This document shows positions 23,088 through 32,008 of a DNA stretch of 54,998 nucleotides, piece after piece. A model generated the notes under the pieces. That model had not been told where the DNA came from. It saw only the letters and a list, made by a program, of their open reading frames with translations, and searched no databases. Position 1 is the first letter of the stretch; each line of letters begins with the position of its first letter. The DNA lies in contig CALDAH010000014.1 of NCBI GenBank assembly GCA_937903135.1, positions 1 to 54,998 of the forward strand. Reading direction: 5' to 3'. This stretch comes from an uncultured Alphaproteobacteria bacterium (lineage in GTDB: Bacteria; Pseudomonadota; Alphaproteobacteria; Rs-D84). The position numbers and the translations under genes were made by a program.

Positions 23088-25113
23088 AAATATACATTAA
23101 ATCACGTGTCCATTGGTCGGGCGTGTCCGCGTCGCGCGCGGCACGTGCGGCCAGTTTGAATAAATCACGATGCTCGCGGTAGTCAACGAAGTAATATCTA
23201 ATCCAGCCGCTTTGCCGCGTCCCGAGCAGTTCCCCCGTCCCGCGCATAATTAAATCCTGTTCGGCGATAACAAATCCGTCGTCGGTTTCGCACAGCGCGC
23301 CAAGGCGTTTCAGGCCATCTTCGCTGATATTTTTTCCGTAAATTAATATGCAATACGACTGCTGATTCCCGCGTCCGACGCGTCCGCGCAGCTGGTGCAG
23401 GGCGGCCAGTCCAAATCGTTCGGCGTTTTCAATTACGATTATAGTTGCCGCCGGGACGTCAATTCCAACCTCTACCACGGTCGTGGCGACAAGTAATGGC
23501 ATATCAGAATTTGTTGCCGCGAATTTTTCCATAACATCGTCGCGCTGGCGTTTATCCATTTGCCCGTGAACCAGTCCCGCGCCGGGAAAATATTTCTTCA
23601 GATCATCGTATCGCGATTGAACGGCGGTTAAATCCAGTTCTTCGGATTCGGCGACCAGCGGGCATATCCAGAAAACCTTTGCGCCGTTATTAATCTGGGC
23701 GGATATACGTGGTATTAAATCGCCGATCCGGGCCAGCGGCAGCTTGGTCGTTGTTATCGGCAGTCGTCCGGCCGGTTTTTCATTTATAACCGATACATCC
23801 ATATCCCCGTATATTGTCATAGACAGTGTTCGCGGAATAGGCGTCGCAGATAACGCCAACAGGTCTGTGTCTTTGCCCTTGTTTCGCAATGCCTCGCGCT
23901 GGGATACGCCAAATCGGTGCTGTTCGTCAATAATAACCAGCCCAAGATCTTTATACACAACATCGTCTGAAAACAGTGCGTGCGTTCCAACAATAACGCG
24001 TGTTCGGCCGGATCGTAATGATATTAATTTTTCGCGGCGCGTTGCACCCTTGTCGCGCCCGGTCAGCATTTCGCATACAACGCCGATTTTATCGCACATC
24101 GGTTTTAGCTTTGCATAATGCTGCCCGGCCAAAGTATCCGTCGGCGCCAGCAGCGCCGTCTGAGCCCCGGTTTCGGCCATCTTAATCGCGGCGGCCAATG
24201 CGACGATGGTTTTACCGCTGCCGACGTCCCCCTGGACCAGGCGCATCATCGGAACGGGTCGGGCCAGGTCGTCAAATATTTCGTCCAGCGTTCGCTGCTG
24301 CGCGCCGGTAAGTTTGAACGGCAACGCGTCCCAGAATTTATCCATTAATGAATATTTTACCGGGCGAATATCACGCTGGTTTCGTTCATCGGTCCGTTTT
24401 CGGCGACTGATTGCGATTGCCGATTGCTGGGCGAAAAGCTCGCAATACGCCAGCTTTGCCATATATATCGCATTTGGGTTTAAATCATCGGCGGACGTGG
24501 GGAAATGAATATGACGGATTGCGTCAAAAAATTCCACCGTTCGTTCGTCCGCCCCGGCCAATCGCTGGGGCAGGCCTGCGAATATCTGGTCGCGAATATT
24601 TGAAAATTGTTTTTGCGTTAAACCCTCGCCCGCAGGGTATACGGCCTGAATTGCGGGTATTTTATCCGCGTTTTGCAACTCTTCTATGAATTCGGGATGG
24701 TTTATTGTTGGCCGGCCGGTCTTTTCCAATTTACCGCTAATAATCCGCCATTGCCCGATGGGCAATTTTTTCAGCCAATATTCCAAAAAATTAGAATTAA
24801 AGAATTGAATAATAACAGTATTTCCCATTTTATCGGCGCAGGTAATCTGACTGGGCCGGTGTCGTCCGCGATTAAAACGTGCCCCCGGGCGATGGGATTT
24901 TATCAGCAACGGGATCGTTATAACGTCCCCCGGTGTCGCATCCTGGATGTTATCAATAATATCACGGGCGCGGATGTATGATGGTCGGTGCAGCATAAAA
25001 TCCAAAATACGCTGCCCGCCGATAACGTCTGCGAAGCGCCCGGCCAGTATGGGGCCGACACCTTTTATAAACTGCAGGTCGGTATTTAGAAAATCAAATA
25101 ATTCTTTTTTCAT
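23059..25113 (-). CDS. recG: ATP-dependent DNA helicase RecG
   Basis: A 684-residue RecG, the branched-DNA helicase that reverses stalled forks. The N-terminal wedge (OB) region is marked by LLIKSHRPGARFNRGRHRPSQITC. The helicase core has Walker A GDVGSGKT, motif II DEQH, LSATPIPRTLSMTIYGDMDVSVI and motif VI QLRGRVGRGNQQSYC. It ends with DLIMRGTGELLGTRQSGWIRYYFVDY. Length is normal (about 690). Its order with the bepA-like gene suggests co-transcription. No oddities. Confidence 0.96.
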   Translation of the reverse strand: MKKELFDFLNTDLQFIKGVGPILAGRFADVIGGQRILDFMLHRPSYIRARDIIDNIQDATPGDVITIPLLIKSHRPGARFNRGRHRPSQITCADKMGNTVIIQFFNSNFLEYWLKKLPIGQWRIISGKLEKTGRPTINHPEFIEELQNADKIPAIQAVYPAGEGLTQKQFSNIRDQIFAGLPQRLAGADERTVEFFDAIRHIHFPTSADDLNPNAIYMAKLAYCELFAQQSAIAISRRKRTDERNQRDIRPVKYSLMDKFWDALPFKLTGAQQRTLDEIFDDLARPVPMMRLVQGDVGSGKTIVALAAAIKMAETGAQTALLAPTDTLAGQHYAKLKPMCDKIGVVCEMLTGRDKGATRREKLISLRSGRTRVIVGTHALFSDDVVYKDLGLVIIDEQHRFGVSQREALRNKGKDTDLLALSATPIPRTLSMTIYGDMDVSVINEKPAGRLPITTTKLPLARIGDLIPRISAQINNGAKVFWICPLVAESEELDLTAVQSRYDDLKKYFPGAGLVHGQMDKRQRDDVMEKFAATNSDMPLLVATTVVEVGIDVPAATIIVIENAERFGLAALHQLRGRVGRGNQQSYCILIYGKNISEDGLKRLGALCETDDGFVIAEQDLIMRGTGELLGTRQSGWIRYYFVDYREHRDLFKLAARAARDADTPDQWTRDLMYIFDRGEVIGA

Positions 25114-25201
25114 ATATAATAAAATTTAATAAAAATATATGTATTATTCAATAATAAAAGTATTGGTATAAATCCCGAACAATTTTTGCTGCATAAAAAA
25201 A

Positions 25202-25218
25202 CCGGGGAAATTCCCCGG
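25202..25218. terminator. terminator of rpmG
   Basis: The palindrome CCGGGGAAATTCCCCGG is flanked on the left by a run of A (T on the minus strand), just downstream of rpmG. Confidence 0.8.
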
Positions 25219-25243
25219 GTATAACATTGCCATACCAAAATGA

Positions 25244-25423
25244 TTAGTGAGGCATTTTAGCTTCTGTAAACGTTGTGTGTTTACGCAGTTTCGGATCGTA
25301 TTTACGAAACTTCATTTTACCGGCGGTATTTTCCGATTTAGTATTTTTTGTTGTTGTATAGAAGTAGCCAGTTTCTTTATTTTCCAGCTTTACAACTTCT
25401 TTGTTACCTTTCTTTGATGCCAT
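25244..25423 (-). CDS. rpmG: 50S ribosomal protein L33
   Basis: A 59-residue protein reading MASKKGNKEVVKLENKETGY, then FYTTTKNTKS and RKYDPKLRKHTTFTEAKMPH, the typical L33 sequence with Y-F-Y-T-T-x-K-N and K-Y-D-P-x-x-R-K-H. It lacks the zinc-binding cysteine pairs found in the C+ paralogues, as in most alphaproteobacteria. It stands alone, ahead of tRNA-Leu on the opposite strand, with its own terminator. Confidence 0.95.
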   Translation of the reverse strand: MASKKGNKEVVKLENKETGYFYTTTKNTKSENTAGKMKFRKYDPKLRKHTTFTEAKMPH

Positions 25424-25511
25424 TTTATTCTGCCTTTTATTATTCTGCGGTGAATTTTAGGTTAAATTTTACTGGAAATCAAGTTTTTTTTATACTAGAA
25501 TGCAAAAACAT

Positions 25512-25596
<85 letters not shown>

Positions 25597-25653
25597 AAAT
25601 TCCCAATTATTTGTTTTATTTATGAAATAATCCGGCGATCAGATAATAAAAAA

Positions 25654-25675
25654 ACGTGCGCGTGGCACGTTTTTG
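25654..25675. terminator. intrinsic terminator
   Basis: CGTGC-GCGTG-GCACG with A and T tracts on either side, between tRNA-Leu and the convergent gene at 25683. Confidence 0.75.
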
Positions 25676-25682
25676 TTTGGTA

Positions 25683-26057
25683 TTATCTTTGATTCCCCTG
25701 CAATGAATCTATGAAACGTTCCTGCTTTTTCTTTTCTGCATATAAGCTATCTAGTTCTTTTTTATATTTTAACGCCATGCGTTCAAGATCTCTGCGGAAT
25801 GTCGTGTCCGGGGTGATTTCTGCGGAATGGTTAATGGCATATCTCAGACCGGCGTTAAATTTTTCCTGGCCATCTATTTTATTATTAATATCTGCTAAAA
25901 GCGCGATTCTGTATTTGTTGTGTATTTTATCTTTTGTGATTATATGTCCAACTGTTGCGGCAGCTATCAGTGAACCTATGATAATCATAATATTAATAAA
26001 GACTGGATTTGTTGGTTTGTTTGAATTTTTATAATTTTCATATAATGGGTCATTCAT
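25683..26057 (-). CDS. small membrane protein with helical cytoplasmic or periplasmic tail
   Basis: A 124-residue protein that I do not recognise. It has a hydrophilic N-terminus, one membrane helix (about residues 19-40, VFINIMIIIGSLIAAATVGHII) and a long charged helical tail (RRDLERMALKYKKELDSLYAEKKKQERFIDSL) with coiled-coil character. It stands alone between tRNA genes. Its composition is AT-rich. No domain is evident. Confidence 0.6.
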   Translation of the reverse strand: MNDPLYENYKNSNKPTNPVFINIMIIIGSLIAAATVGHIITKDKIHNKYRIALLADINNKIDGQEKFNAGLRYAINHSAEITPDTTFRRDLERMALKYKKELDSLYAEKKKQERFIDSLQGNQR

Positions 26058-26148
26058 TATTATTAGCCTTTGTTTTTTCGGTTAAAATATACTAAATAAA
26101 AATGCAATTTCAATAAATAATTTTTAAAAATACCATAGGGAAAACAGA

Positions 26149-26226
26149 TGGGGCGGATGACCGGATTCGAACCGGCGACAACCGGTACCACAAACCGGTG
26201 CTCTAACCAACTGAGCTACATCCGCC
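26149..26226 (-). tRNA. tRNA-His (GUG)
   Basis: The minus-strand cloverleaf has acceptor GCGGATG/CATCCGC, an extra encoded 5' G opposite discriminator C (diagnostic for tRNA-His), the anticodon loop TTTGTGG with GTG, and an encoded CCA. Confidence 0.95.
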
Positions 26227-26324
26227 ATATGCTTAACTAATAATATATAAAAAATCTGGGATTTCAAGTCTTTCTTTTAATATTTTTATATATATGTCAG
26301 AATTTATGTAATATTTAAAAAAAT

Positions 26325-26350
26325 AAACGCGCATTTGCGCGTTTTATTAG
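26325..26350 (-). terminator. terminator of tRNA-Ala
   Basis: The minus-strand stem CGCGCAAATGCGCG is followed by TTTATTTTTTT, just past the 3' end of tRNA-Ala. Confidence 0.7.
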
Positions 26351-26353
26351 TCA

Positions 26354-26429
26354 TGGTGGAGCTGATCGGACTCGAACCGACGACCCCTTGCATGCCATGC
26401 AAGTGCTCTACCAACTGAGCTACAACCCC
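26354..26429 (-). tRNA. tRNA-Ala (GGC)
   Basis: The minus-strand cloverleaf begins GGGGTTGTAGCTCAG, has anticodon loop ATGGCAT (GGC) on stem CTTGC/GCAAG, T arm GGTTCGAGTCC and an encoded CCA. Confidence 0.95.
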
Positions 26430-26510
26430 ATGCGGATGATTATTCTATATTTCTTCTTGCCAAATGTCAAATCAATTTGCTAATCTTTTTTAATATAAGG
26501 AGATTTAAAT

Positions 26511-27071
26511 ATGGATTATCAAGCGTTAAAGGCAGAAGTTGAACAGAAAACACTGCAGACCATAGAAGTTTTAAAAAGCGAATTCGCAGGGCTGCGCACG
26601 GGGCGTGCATCCGTGCATTTACTAGATGGCGTACGTGTCCCCGTTTACGGTTCAGAAATGCCAATTAACCAGGTCGCGACCGTATCTGCACCTGATAATC
26701 AAACGCTAAGTGTAACCGTATGGGATATTACAAATGCCCCGGCCGTTGAAAAGGCAATCCGTGATTCGGGACTGGGACTGAACCCGATGACGGCCGGTGG
26801 TGTAATCCGATTAAACCTGCCGCCACTGACCGAGGAACGTCGTCGTGAATTAACCAAGGTATCGGGAAAATACGCCGAAGAAGCTAAAATTTCCATGCGT
26901 AATATTCGCCAAGATGCGATGGGTAAAATCAAACGTGCCGTCGCAGACAAAGAAATATCCGAAGACGATCAGCGTAAATACGAAGATGATATTCAGAAAG
27001 TATTTGATATGCGTGCCGGCGAAGTTGATGCGTTGGCCCGTCAAAAAGAAACCGATATTATGTCCGTTTAA
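26511..27071 (+). CDS. frr: ribosome recycling factor
   Basis: A 186-residue RRF that, with EF-G, splits post-termination ribosomes. Family marks are FAGLRTGRASVHLLDGVRVPVYGSEMPINQVA near the N-terminus and LPPLTEERRRELTKVSGKYAEEAKISMRNIR, the hinge and long helix. Length is exactly typical (185). AAGGAG precedes the ATG. It is the first gene of the frr-uppS-cdsA-rseP-bamA run. In most relatives pyrH and tsf precede it; here tRNAs do. Confidence 0.97.
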   Translation: MDYQALKAEVEQKTLQTIEVLKSEFAGLRTGRASVHLLDGVRVPVYGSEMPINQVATVSAPDNQTLSVTVWDITNAPAVEKAIRDSGLGLNPMTAGGVIRLNLPPLTEERRRELTKVSGKYAEEAKISMRNIRQDAMGKIKRAVADKEISEDDQRKYEDDIQKVFDMRAGEVDALARQKETDIMSV

Positions 27072-27093
27072 CATTCAGATACTGGAATAAAAT

Positions 27094-27849
27094 ATGTTTA
27101 AATTCTTTAAGAAAAAAGAAGAAAAATATACCGCCCCGAATGTTATCCCGCAGCATATCGCGTTTATATGTGATGGAAATCGGCGCTGGGCGGAAATGCG
27201 CGGTCTGCCGCCGTTAATGGGGCACAAGGCCGGGATCGCTAATTTTGAAAACATGGTTGATTGGTTTATCGCCCGGGGCGTGTCAACCGTTACATTCTGG
27301 ATTTTTTCAACCGAAAACTGGACACGATCCAAAGAAGAGGTAGACTTCCTAATGGATCTGTTTTATAGCGAGCTGAAAAAGAATATGAAGCATGCGGTTG
27401 AAAAAAATCTGAGATATAGGGTTATCGGATCACGGGATCGTTTGCCAAAAAAATTGGCGGATTTATGCGATAAACTGGAAGAAAGCTCGTCTGAAAATAC
27501 CGGCGGGACGGTTGTATTCGCGCTAAACTATGGCGGCCGGGATGAAATTATTAACGCCGTAAATCAGGCCATCGCCGCCGGCGAACCGGTTGACCGTGAT
27601 ACATTTGAAACATATATGAATTCGGGTGATCTGTTGCCAATTGATTTAATGGTGCGGACCAGTAATGAATTTCGCATATCAAATTTCATGTTATGGAAAT
27701 TGGCATATGCTGAATTACTGTTTGTCCCGCAGCACTGGCCCGAGTTTGTAAAAAGCGAACAGCTATGGCAGCATACGTTGGATGAATTTGCAAAACGTAA
27801 TCGTCGCTTTGGGGGCGGGAAAAAGGCAAATTATTCCGGTAAAAAATAA
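27094..27849 (+). CDS. uppS: isoprenyl transferase (undecaprenyl diphosphate synthase)
   Basis: A 251-residue cis-prenyltransferase that makes the C55 carrier lipid for peptidoglycan. The conserved first motif is HIAFICDGNRRWAEMRG with the essential aspartate. Then come WIFSTENWTRSKEEVDFLM and the C-terminal DLMVRTSNEFRISNFMLWKLAYAELLF, where R-T-S-x-E-x-R-I-S-N-F binds the diphosphate. DGNRRW replaces the common DGNGRW. The usual S/N pattern is otherwise intact. It lies 22 bases after frr. Confidence 0.96.
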   Translation: MFKFFKKKEEKYTAPNVIPQHIAFICDGNRRWAEMRGLPPLMGHKAGIANFENMVDWFIARGVSTVTFWIFSTENWTRSKEEVDFLMDLFYSELKKNMKHAVEKNLRYRVIGSRDRLPKKLADLCDKLEESSSENTGGTVVFALNYGGRDEIINAVNQAIAAGEPVDRDTFETYMNSGDLLPIDLMVRTSNEFRISNFMLWKLAYAELLFVPQHWPEFVKSEQLWQHTLDEFAKRNRRFGGGKKANYSGKK

Positions 27850-27861
27850 AAAGGGCACAAT

Positions 27862-28512
27862 ATGTCAAACACAGAACAAAGAATTATCGGCGGTGCGGTT
27901 ATCGGTGGCATTTTAGTATTAGCCGCCGTGGCCGAATATTTTGGATTTCCCGCCGTTCGCTATCTGGGGATATTAATCGTCCTTGCGATGATATGCGAGG
28001 CGATTTTCGCCATACATCGTGCGCCGCGTGAAGCGTTGAAAAACAGATCAAATCTATTCGCGTTCGGATATTTCTTTGGACTGTTGTTTTTAATGCTGGC
28101 GGCCGTAAATACGGTTGGCGTACGCCCGTGGGTAATGTTGCTGTTGGTGTTAATTATTGTCGGGGCGGATATCGGCGCATGGCTGTTCGGGCGATTAATC
28201 GGCGGCGATAAAATGTGGGAACGTTTATCGTCGGGTAAAACATGGTCGGGCCAGATTGCCGGAATTATATGCGGAACATCTATGGCGGTTTTATATGGTC
28301 TGCTGGGGACGGATGTGTTTATGCCGCAGTTAATGTGGATTGGAATCAGTGTATCGTTATTATCCCAATACGGTGATTTAACGGCCAGCTGGATTAAACG
28401 CAAAATCGGGATTAAAGATTTCGGAAATATTCTGCCCGGGCACGGGGGAATATTGGATCGCTTTGACGGATGGATTTATGTTCTGCCGGTTATATGGTTG
28501 GTAATGCTATAA
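27862..28512 (+). CDS. cdsA: phosphatidate cytidylyltransferase
   Basis: A 216-residue integral membrane enzyme that makes CDP-diacylglycerol from phosphatidate and CTP. Six to seven hydrophobic segments are seen. The C-terminal signature GDLTASWIKRKIGIKDFGNILPGHGGILDRFDG is complete and holds the metal-binding aspartates. It is shorter than E. coli CdsA (285) because the N-terminal helices are reduced, which is common in alphaproteobacteria. It lies 12 bases after uppS. The dxr gene that usually follows is absent; 129 bases of non-coding sequence lead to rseP. Confidence 0.94.
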   Translation: MSNTEQRIIGGAVIGGILVLAAVAEYFGFPAVRYLGILIVLAMICEAIFAIHRAPREALKNRSNLFAFGYFFGLLFLMLAAVNTVGVRPWVMLLLVLIIVGADIGAWLFGRLIGGDKMWERLSSGKTWSGQIAGIICGTSMAVLYGLLGTDVFMPQLMWIGISVSLLSQYGDLTASWIKRKIGIKDFGNILPGHGGILDRFDGWIYVLPVIWLVML

Positions 28513-28641
28513 AGGGAATGCTTTGATTTAATCGCACCGGCAAAAAAACATATATCCGCCGACGCGGAAATTAATTGAAAATCATATCGCGCATCGTCTG
28601 ACGGGTGATTTATAAAGATTGAACAAGAAGGAAAGGGAAAC

Positions 28642-29697
28642 ATGCATATTATCTTAACAATTATTGCGTTATTAATTGTACTTGGGGTGGTTGTGTTTAT
28701 TCATGAACTCGGGCACTTTTTGGCGGCCCGCTGGGCAGGTGTGCGTGTTGATACATTTTCCATCGGATTCGGGCCGGCGTTGATAAAGTGGCATGATCGT
28801 CACGGGACTATGTGGAAAATCGCAGCATTGCCATTGGGGGGATACGTTTCAATTTACGGCCAAGAGGATACGTTCCAGCGTAAAAAATATAATGATTTGC
28901 CCGCCGCAAAGAAAAAGGGGCATTATTTATCCGTCCCGGCATGGAAGCAGTTTATTTTTATCGCGGCCGGGGTGGCGATGAATTTTCTGCTGGCGTGGGT
29001 AATATATTCTGCGCTGTTTATGTTTCAGCCGAAAAATGTTCAGCTGCCGGTAATCGGGCAGGTAATCCAGGAATCTATTGCGTTTAATGCCGGCGTAAAG
29101 CCCGGGGATGTAATCGTTCGCATTGACGAAGAAAAGATTACAAACTGGGGCGAACTGATTATCGCAAAAGAGCTGGCGTCGGCACGTGAAGCGAATGTTT
29201 TAATTGTTCGCGGTGAAAAATTGGTAAATATAAAATTGGCACCGGCCGAACGCTGGGGACTGGTCGCCGACGGCAGTAAAACCGAATTCCGTAAAAAGGG
29301 TTTCTGGGGGGCATTATATTCCGGGGCACGTGAAACATATCACCAGTCAAAAACACTTTTGGTGGTATTAAAACAGATTGTTACCGGGGAACGGTCATCT
29401 AAACAGCTCGGGTCATTTATTACGATCGCCGAAGTATCGGGCAAGGCCATGGCAATGGGATTCTTTGCGCTGTTATCAATTATTGCACTGTTATCGGTAA
29501 ACCTGGCTGTTATTAATCTGCTGCCGCTGCCGGTATTAGACGGGGGATATTTAATGATTTTAATAATAGAAGCTGTAATTCATCGCAAGCTTGGCGGGCG
29601 CGGTATGGAATTTGCAATAATGTTTGGATGGCTGCTAATCGGTGCATTGTTTATCCTGACCATGTGGAATGATTTAGCACGAGTATTTGGGTTATAA
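28642..29697 (+). CDS. rseP: RseP-type site-2 intramembrane metalloprotease
   Basis: A 351-residue site-2 protease. The zinc motif HELGH is at residues 21-25 within the first membrane helix. A PDZ domain lies near 130-200 (VIGQVIQESIAFNAGVKPGDVIVRIDEEKI). The second metal motif LLPLPVLDGG is near 293-302, with a further C-terminal helix. Only one PDZ domain is clear, against two in E. coli RseP. It cleaves anti-sigma factors and signal peptide remnants in the inner membrane. GGAAAGGG is the binding site, and bamA starts three bases after its stop. Confidence 0.95.
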   Translation: MHIILTIIALLIVLGVVVFIHELGHFLAARWAGVRVDTFSIGFGPALIKWHDRHGTMWKIAALPLGGYVSIYGQEDTFQRKKYNDLPAAKKKGHYLSVPAWKQFIFIAAGVAMNFLLAWVIYSALFMFQPKNVQLPVIGQVIQESIAFNAGVKPGDVIVRIDEEKITNWGELIIAKELASAREANVLIVRGEKLVNIKLAPAERWGLVADGSKTEFRKKGFWGALYSGARETYHQSKTLLVVLKQIVTGERSSKQLGSFITIAEVSGKAMAMGFFALLSIIALLSVNLAVINLLPLPVLDGGYLMILIIEAVIHRKLGGRGMEFAIMFGWLLIGALFILTMWNDLARVFGL

Positions 29698-29700
29698 AAT

Positions 29701-31971
29701 ATGAAAAATAAGAATACTTTTATATGTGGTTTCGCGGGCGCATTAGTTGCCGCCGGGGCAAATGCAGCAACGGTTTCGCGGATTGATGTAACGGGCAATC
29801 AGCGTATGGATGCAGAATCTATTCGTATTTTATCTGATGTCAAAATCGGTGATAATGTCGGCGACCTGCGTGCAAATGAAATCGCCAAGAAGCTGCAGGA
29901 AAGCGGATACTTTTCAAAAATAAGTGTTCGAATGTCGGGAAATGTTTTAAAGATTGATATCGCCGAAGCACCAATCGTTGGCATGGTAACGGTCGAGGGC
30001 AACGACGAGGTTTCAACCGACGATTTAAAGAAAGAAATCCGGCTGAAGGAACGTTCATCATACGATGAATCTGTTATCGGGGCGGATTTGCAGCGAATGC
30101 TTACTATATACCAGCGTCGTGGATATTTCGGGACTAAAATTGAACCTAAAAAAATCAAGCAATCGGATAACCGCGTAAATGTTGTATATGAAATCAGCGA
30201 AGGTCATCCGACATATATCCGCAGTATTAAATTTGATGGTAATAAAAAATTCAGCGATCGTGTTCTGCGTGGTGAACTATTATCACGTCAGCATACATGG
30301 TGGCGGTTTATGACCCAGTTTGATACATTTGACGACGACAGAATTCAATATGATCAGCAGATGCTGCGGCAGTTTTACCTGCGTAATGGATATGTGGATT
30401 TTTATGTAAAAAATGCGACCGGGACATTTACCCCCGATCGGGAATATTATTCGGTTGTATTTACCGTAGACGAGGGGGAAAAATATAAATTCGGGGAATT
30501 AACAATTGATAACCCGTTCCCGGATGTCCCCGATAGCGTACTGCGCGATGTAATCGTTATGCGCCGCGGCGATGTTTATAACATAGACGAGGTAGAGGAA
30601 ACAATGACCGCGCTGCGCGGGGCGGTTGCCGATTACGGTTATGCGTTTATCAGCGTTGAACCGATCCCAAAAAAGGATTCGGAAAACCACACGATTGATT
30701 TGAATTTTAAGATTCAGAAAACCAACCGTATTTATATAAATTCTATTAATATTTTAGGCAACGTTCGTACGTTTGACAGTGTTATTGAGCAATTATTGCC
30801 AATGCGTCCGGGCGATCCGTTTTCATTACAGACAATAGAAGAGGGGCGTCAAAACCTGCTGCGGACACGTTATTTCAAAGAGGTTCAAATCGTCCCGTCG
30901 CGGATCGCGGATGCGAATATGATGAACCTGGATATTAAGGTAGAAGAACAACCGACCGGGGAACTATCCGGTGGTTTTGGCTGGTCTAATATTAACGGTT
31001 TTATGGTTGATGCCGGGATTACTGAAAATAACTTTATGGGACGCGGCCAGATTGTTCAATTACGCGGATCAATTGCCCAGTATCAGAAACAGGCATTATT
31101 TAGCTTTACCGAACCGTATTTGTTTGGGCGTCCGCTATCGGCCGGGTTTGATGTGTCGTATACAATGTATGATTATTCGTCCCTGGGCAGTTTCGGATAT
31201 GACCGTGATTCGTTTAGCATATCCGGGCGTATGGGTTGGAAACTGACCGATCACTGGTCGCAGACATTGCGTTTATCCGCATCATTTGACCAGAACTATG
31301 ATATTCAGAATTCCGGCTGGCGTAATGCTAATTTGTTTACACTCGGGACAAATTTCCGTTATCATAACCTGGATTCTAATTTCCAGCAAAACACGCATAC
31401 GGGTGTTGTCGGCAACGTTGGCGTATCGTATACGGGATTTGGCGGGACGGAAACATTTGTGCGATATACCGCGGATATTATCGGAATGGTTAAGTTCTTT
31501 GATGACCGCTGGCAGCTGCGTTCATCACTGGATTTCGGACTGCTGCAGTCAATCGGCGGGGATTATATATCACGTGTTTATCGTTATTTCCTGGGCGGTG
31601 AATCACTGCGTGGTTTTGATATCGCGGGCGTTGGGTCACGAAATTGGGCATATACGTCGTATTCACTGGGGGGACTATGGAAGCTAAACGGGTCAACGCA
31701 GTTGAATTTCCCAATATTTATCCCCGATGAATATCAGATAAAAGGCTTTGTTTTCGCAGACTATGGTATTTTGGGTAAACCCCCGCACGAGGAAGACTAT
31801 TTCGCCGGTCGTCGTAATCATATTGACGAGGATCTGCGAACATCTGTCGGTGTTGGAATTTATTGGAATACACCAATGGGGCCGATGAATTTTTCATGGG
31901 GTTGGCCGTTAAAGATGAACAAATACGACCGCGAGCAGCGATTCCTGCTATCGTTTGAAACGCAGTTCTGA
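29701..31971 (+). CDS. bamA: outer-membrane protein assembly factor BamA
   Basis: A 756-residue Omp85 protein. A signal peptide (ending GANA, residue 22) is followed by five POTRA domains (about 25-415; for example VSRIDVTGNQRMDAESIRI, VGMVTVEGNDEVSTDDLKKEI, TYIRSIKFDGNKKFSDRVLR). The 16-stranded barrel follows, with the lid-loop motif YFLGGESLRGFDIAGVG (consensus V/I-R-G-F/Y) and the end FSWGWPLKMNKYD ... LLSFETQF. It is the core of the BAM machine that inserts all the barrels in this window. It is coupled to rseP and ends at a strong terminator. Skp, lpxD, fabZ and lpxA, which often follow, are not here. Confidence 0.97.
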   Translation: MKNKNTFICGFAGALVAAGANAATVSRIDVTGNQRMDAESIRILSDVKIGDNVGDLRANEIAKKLQESGYFSKISVRMSGNVLKIDIAEAPIVGMVTVEGNDEVSTDDLKKEIRLKERSSYDESVIGADLQRMLTIYQRRGYFGTKIEPKKIKQSDNRVNVVYEISEGHPTYIRSIKFDGNKKFSDRVLRGELLSRQHTWWRFMTQFDTFDDDRIQYDQQMLRQFYLRNGYVDFYVKNATGTFTPDREYYSVVFTVDEGEKYKFGELTIDNPFPDVPDSVLRDVIVMRRGDVYNIDEVEETMTALRGAVADYGYAFISVEPIPKKDSENHTIDLNFKIQKTNRIYINSINILGNVRTFDSVIEQLLPMRPGDPFSLQTIEEGRQNLLRTRYFKEVQIVPSRIADANMMNLDIKVEEQPTGELSGGFGWSNINGFMVDAGITENNFMGRGQIVQLRGSIAQYQKQALFSFTEPYLFGRPLSAGFDVSYTMYDYSSLGSFGYDRDSFSISGRMGWKLTDHWSQTLRLSASFDQNYDIQNSGWRNANLFTLGTNFRYHNLDSNFQQNTHTGVVGNVGVSYTGFGGTETFVRYTADIIGMVKFFDDRWQLRSSLDFGLLQSIGGDYISRVYRYFLGGESLRGFDIAGVGSRNWAYTSYSLGGLWKLNGSTQLNFPIFIPDEYQIKGFVFADYGILGKPPHEEDYFAGRRNHIDEDLRTSVGVGIYWNTPMGPMNFSWGWPLKMNKYDREQRFLLSFETQF

Positions 31972-31977
31972 TAAATA

Positions 31978-32007
31978 AAAAAACGTCGGCTTTTCCGACG
32001 TTTTTTT
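31978..32007. terminator. bidirectional terminator after bamA
   Basis: AACGTCGG-CTTTT-CCGACGTT between A and T tracts, shared with the convergent hydrolase gene. Confidence 0.88.
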
Positions 32008-32008
32008 A

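Noticed and set aside
28513..28641. Remnant of dxr
   Set aside because: I can find no stretch that translates into a recognisable part of the enzyme.
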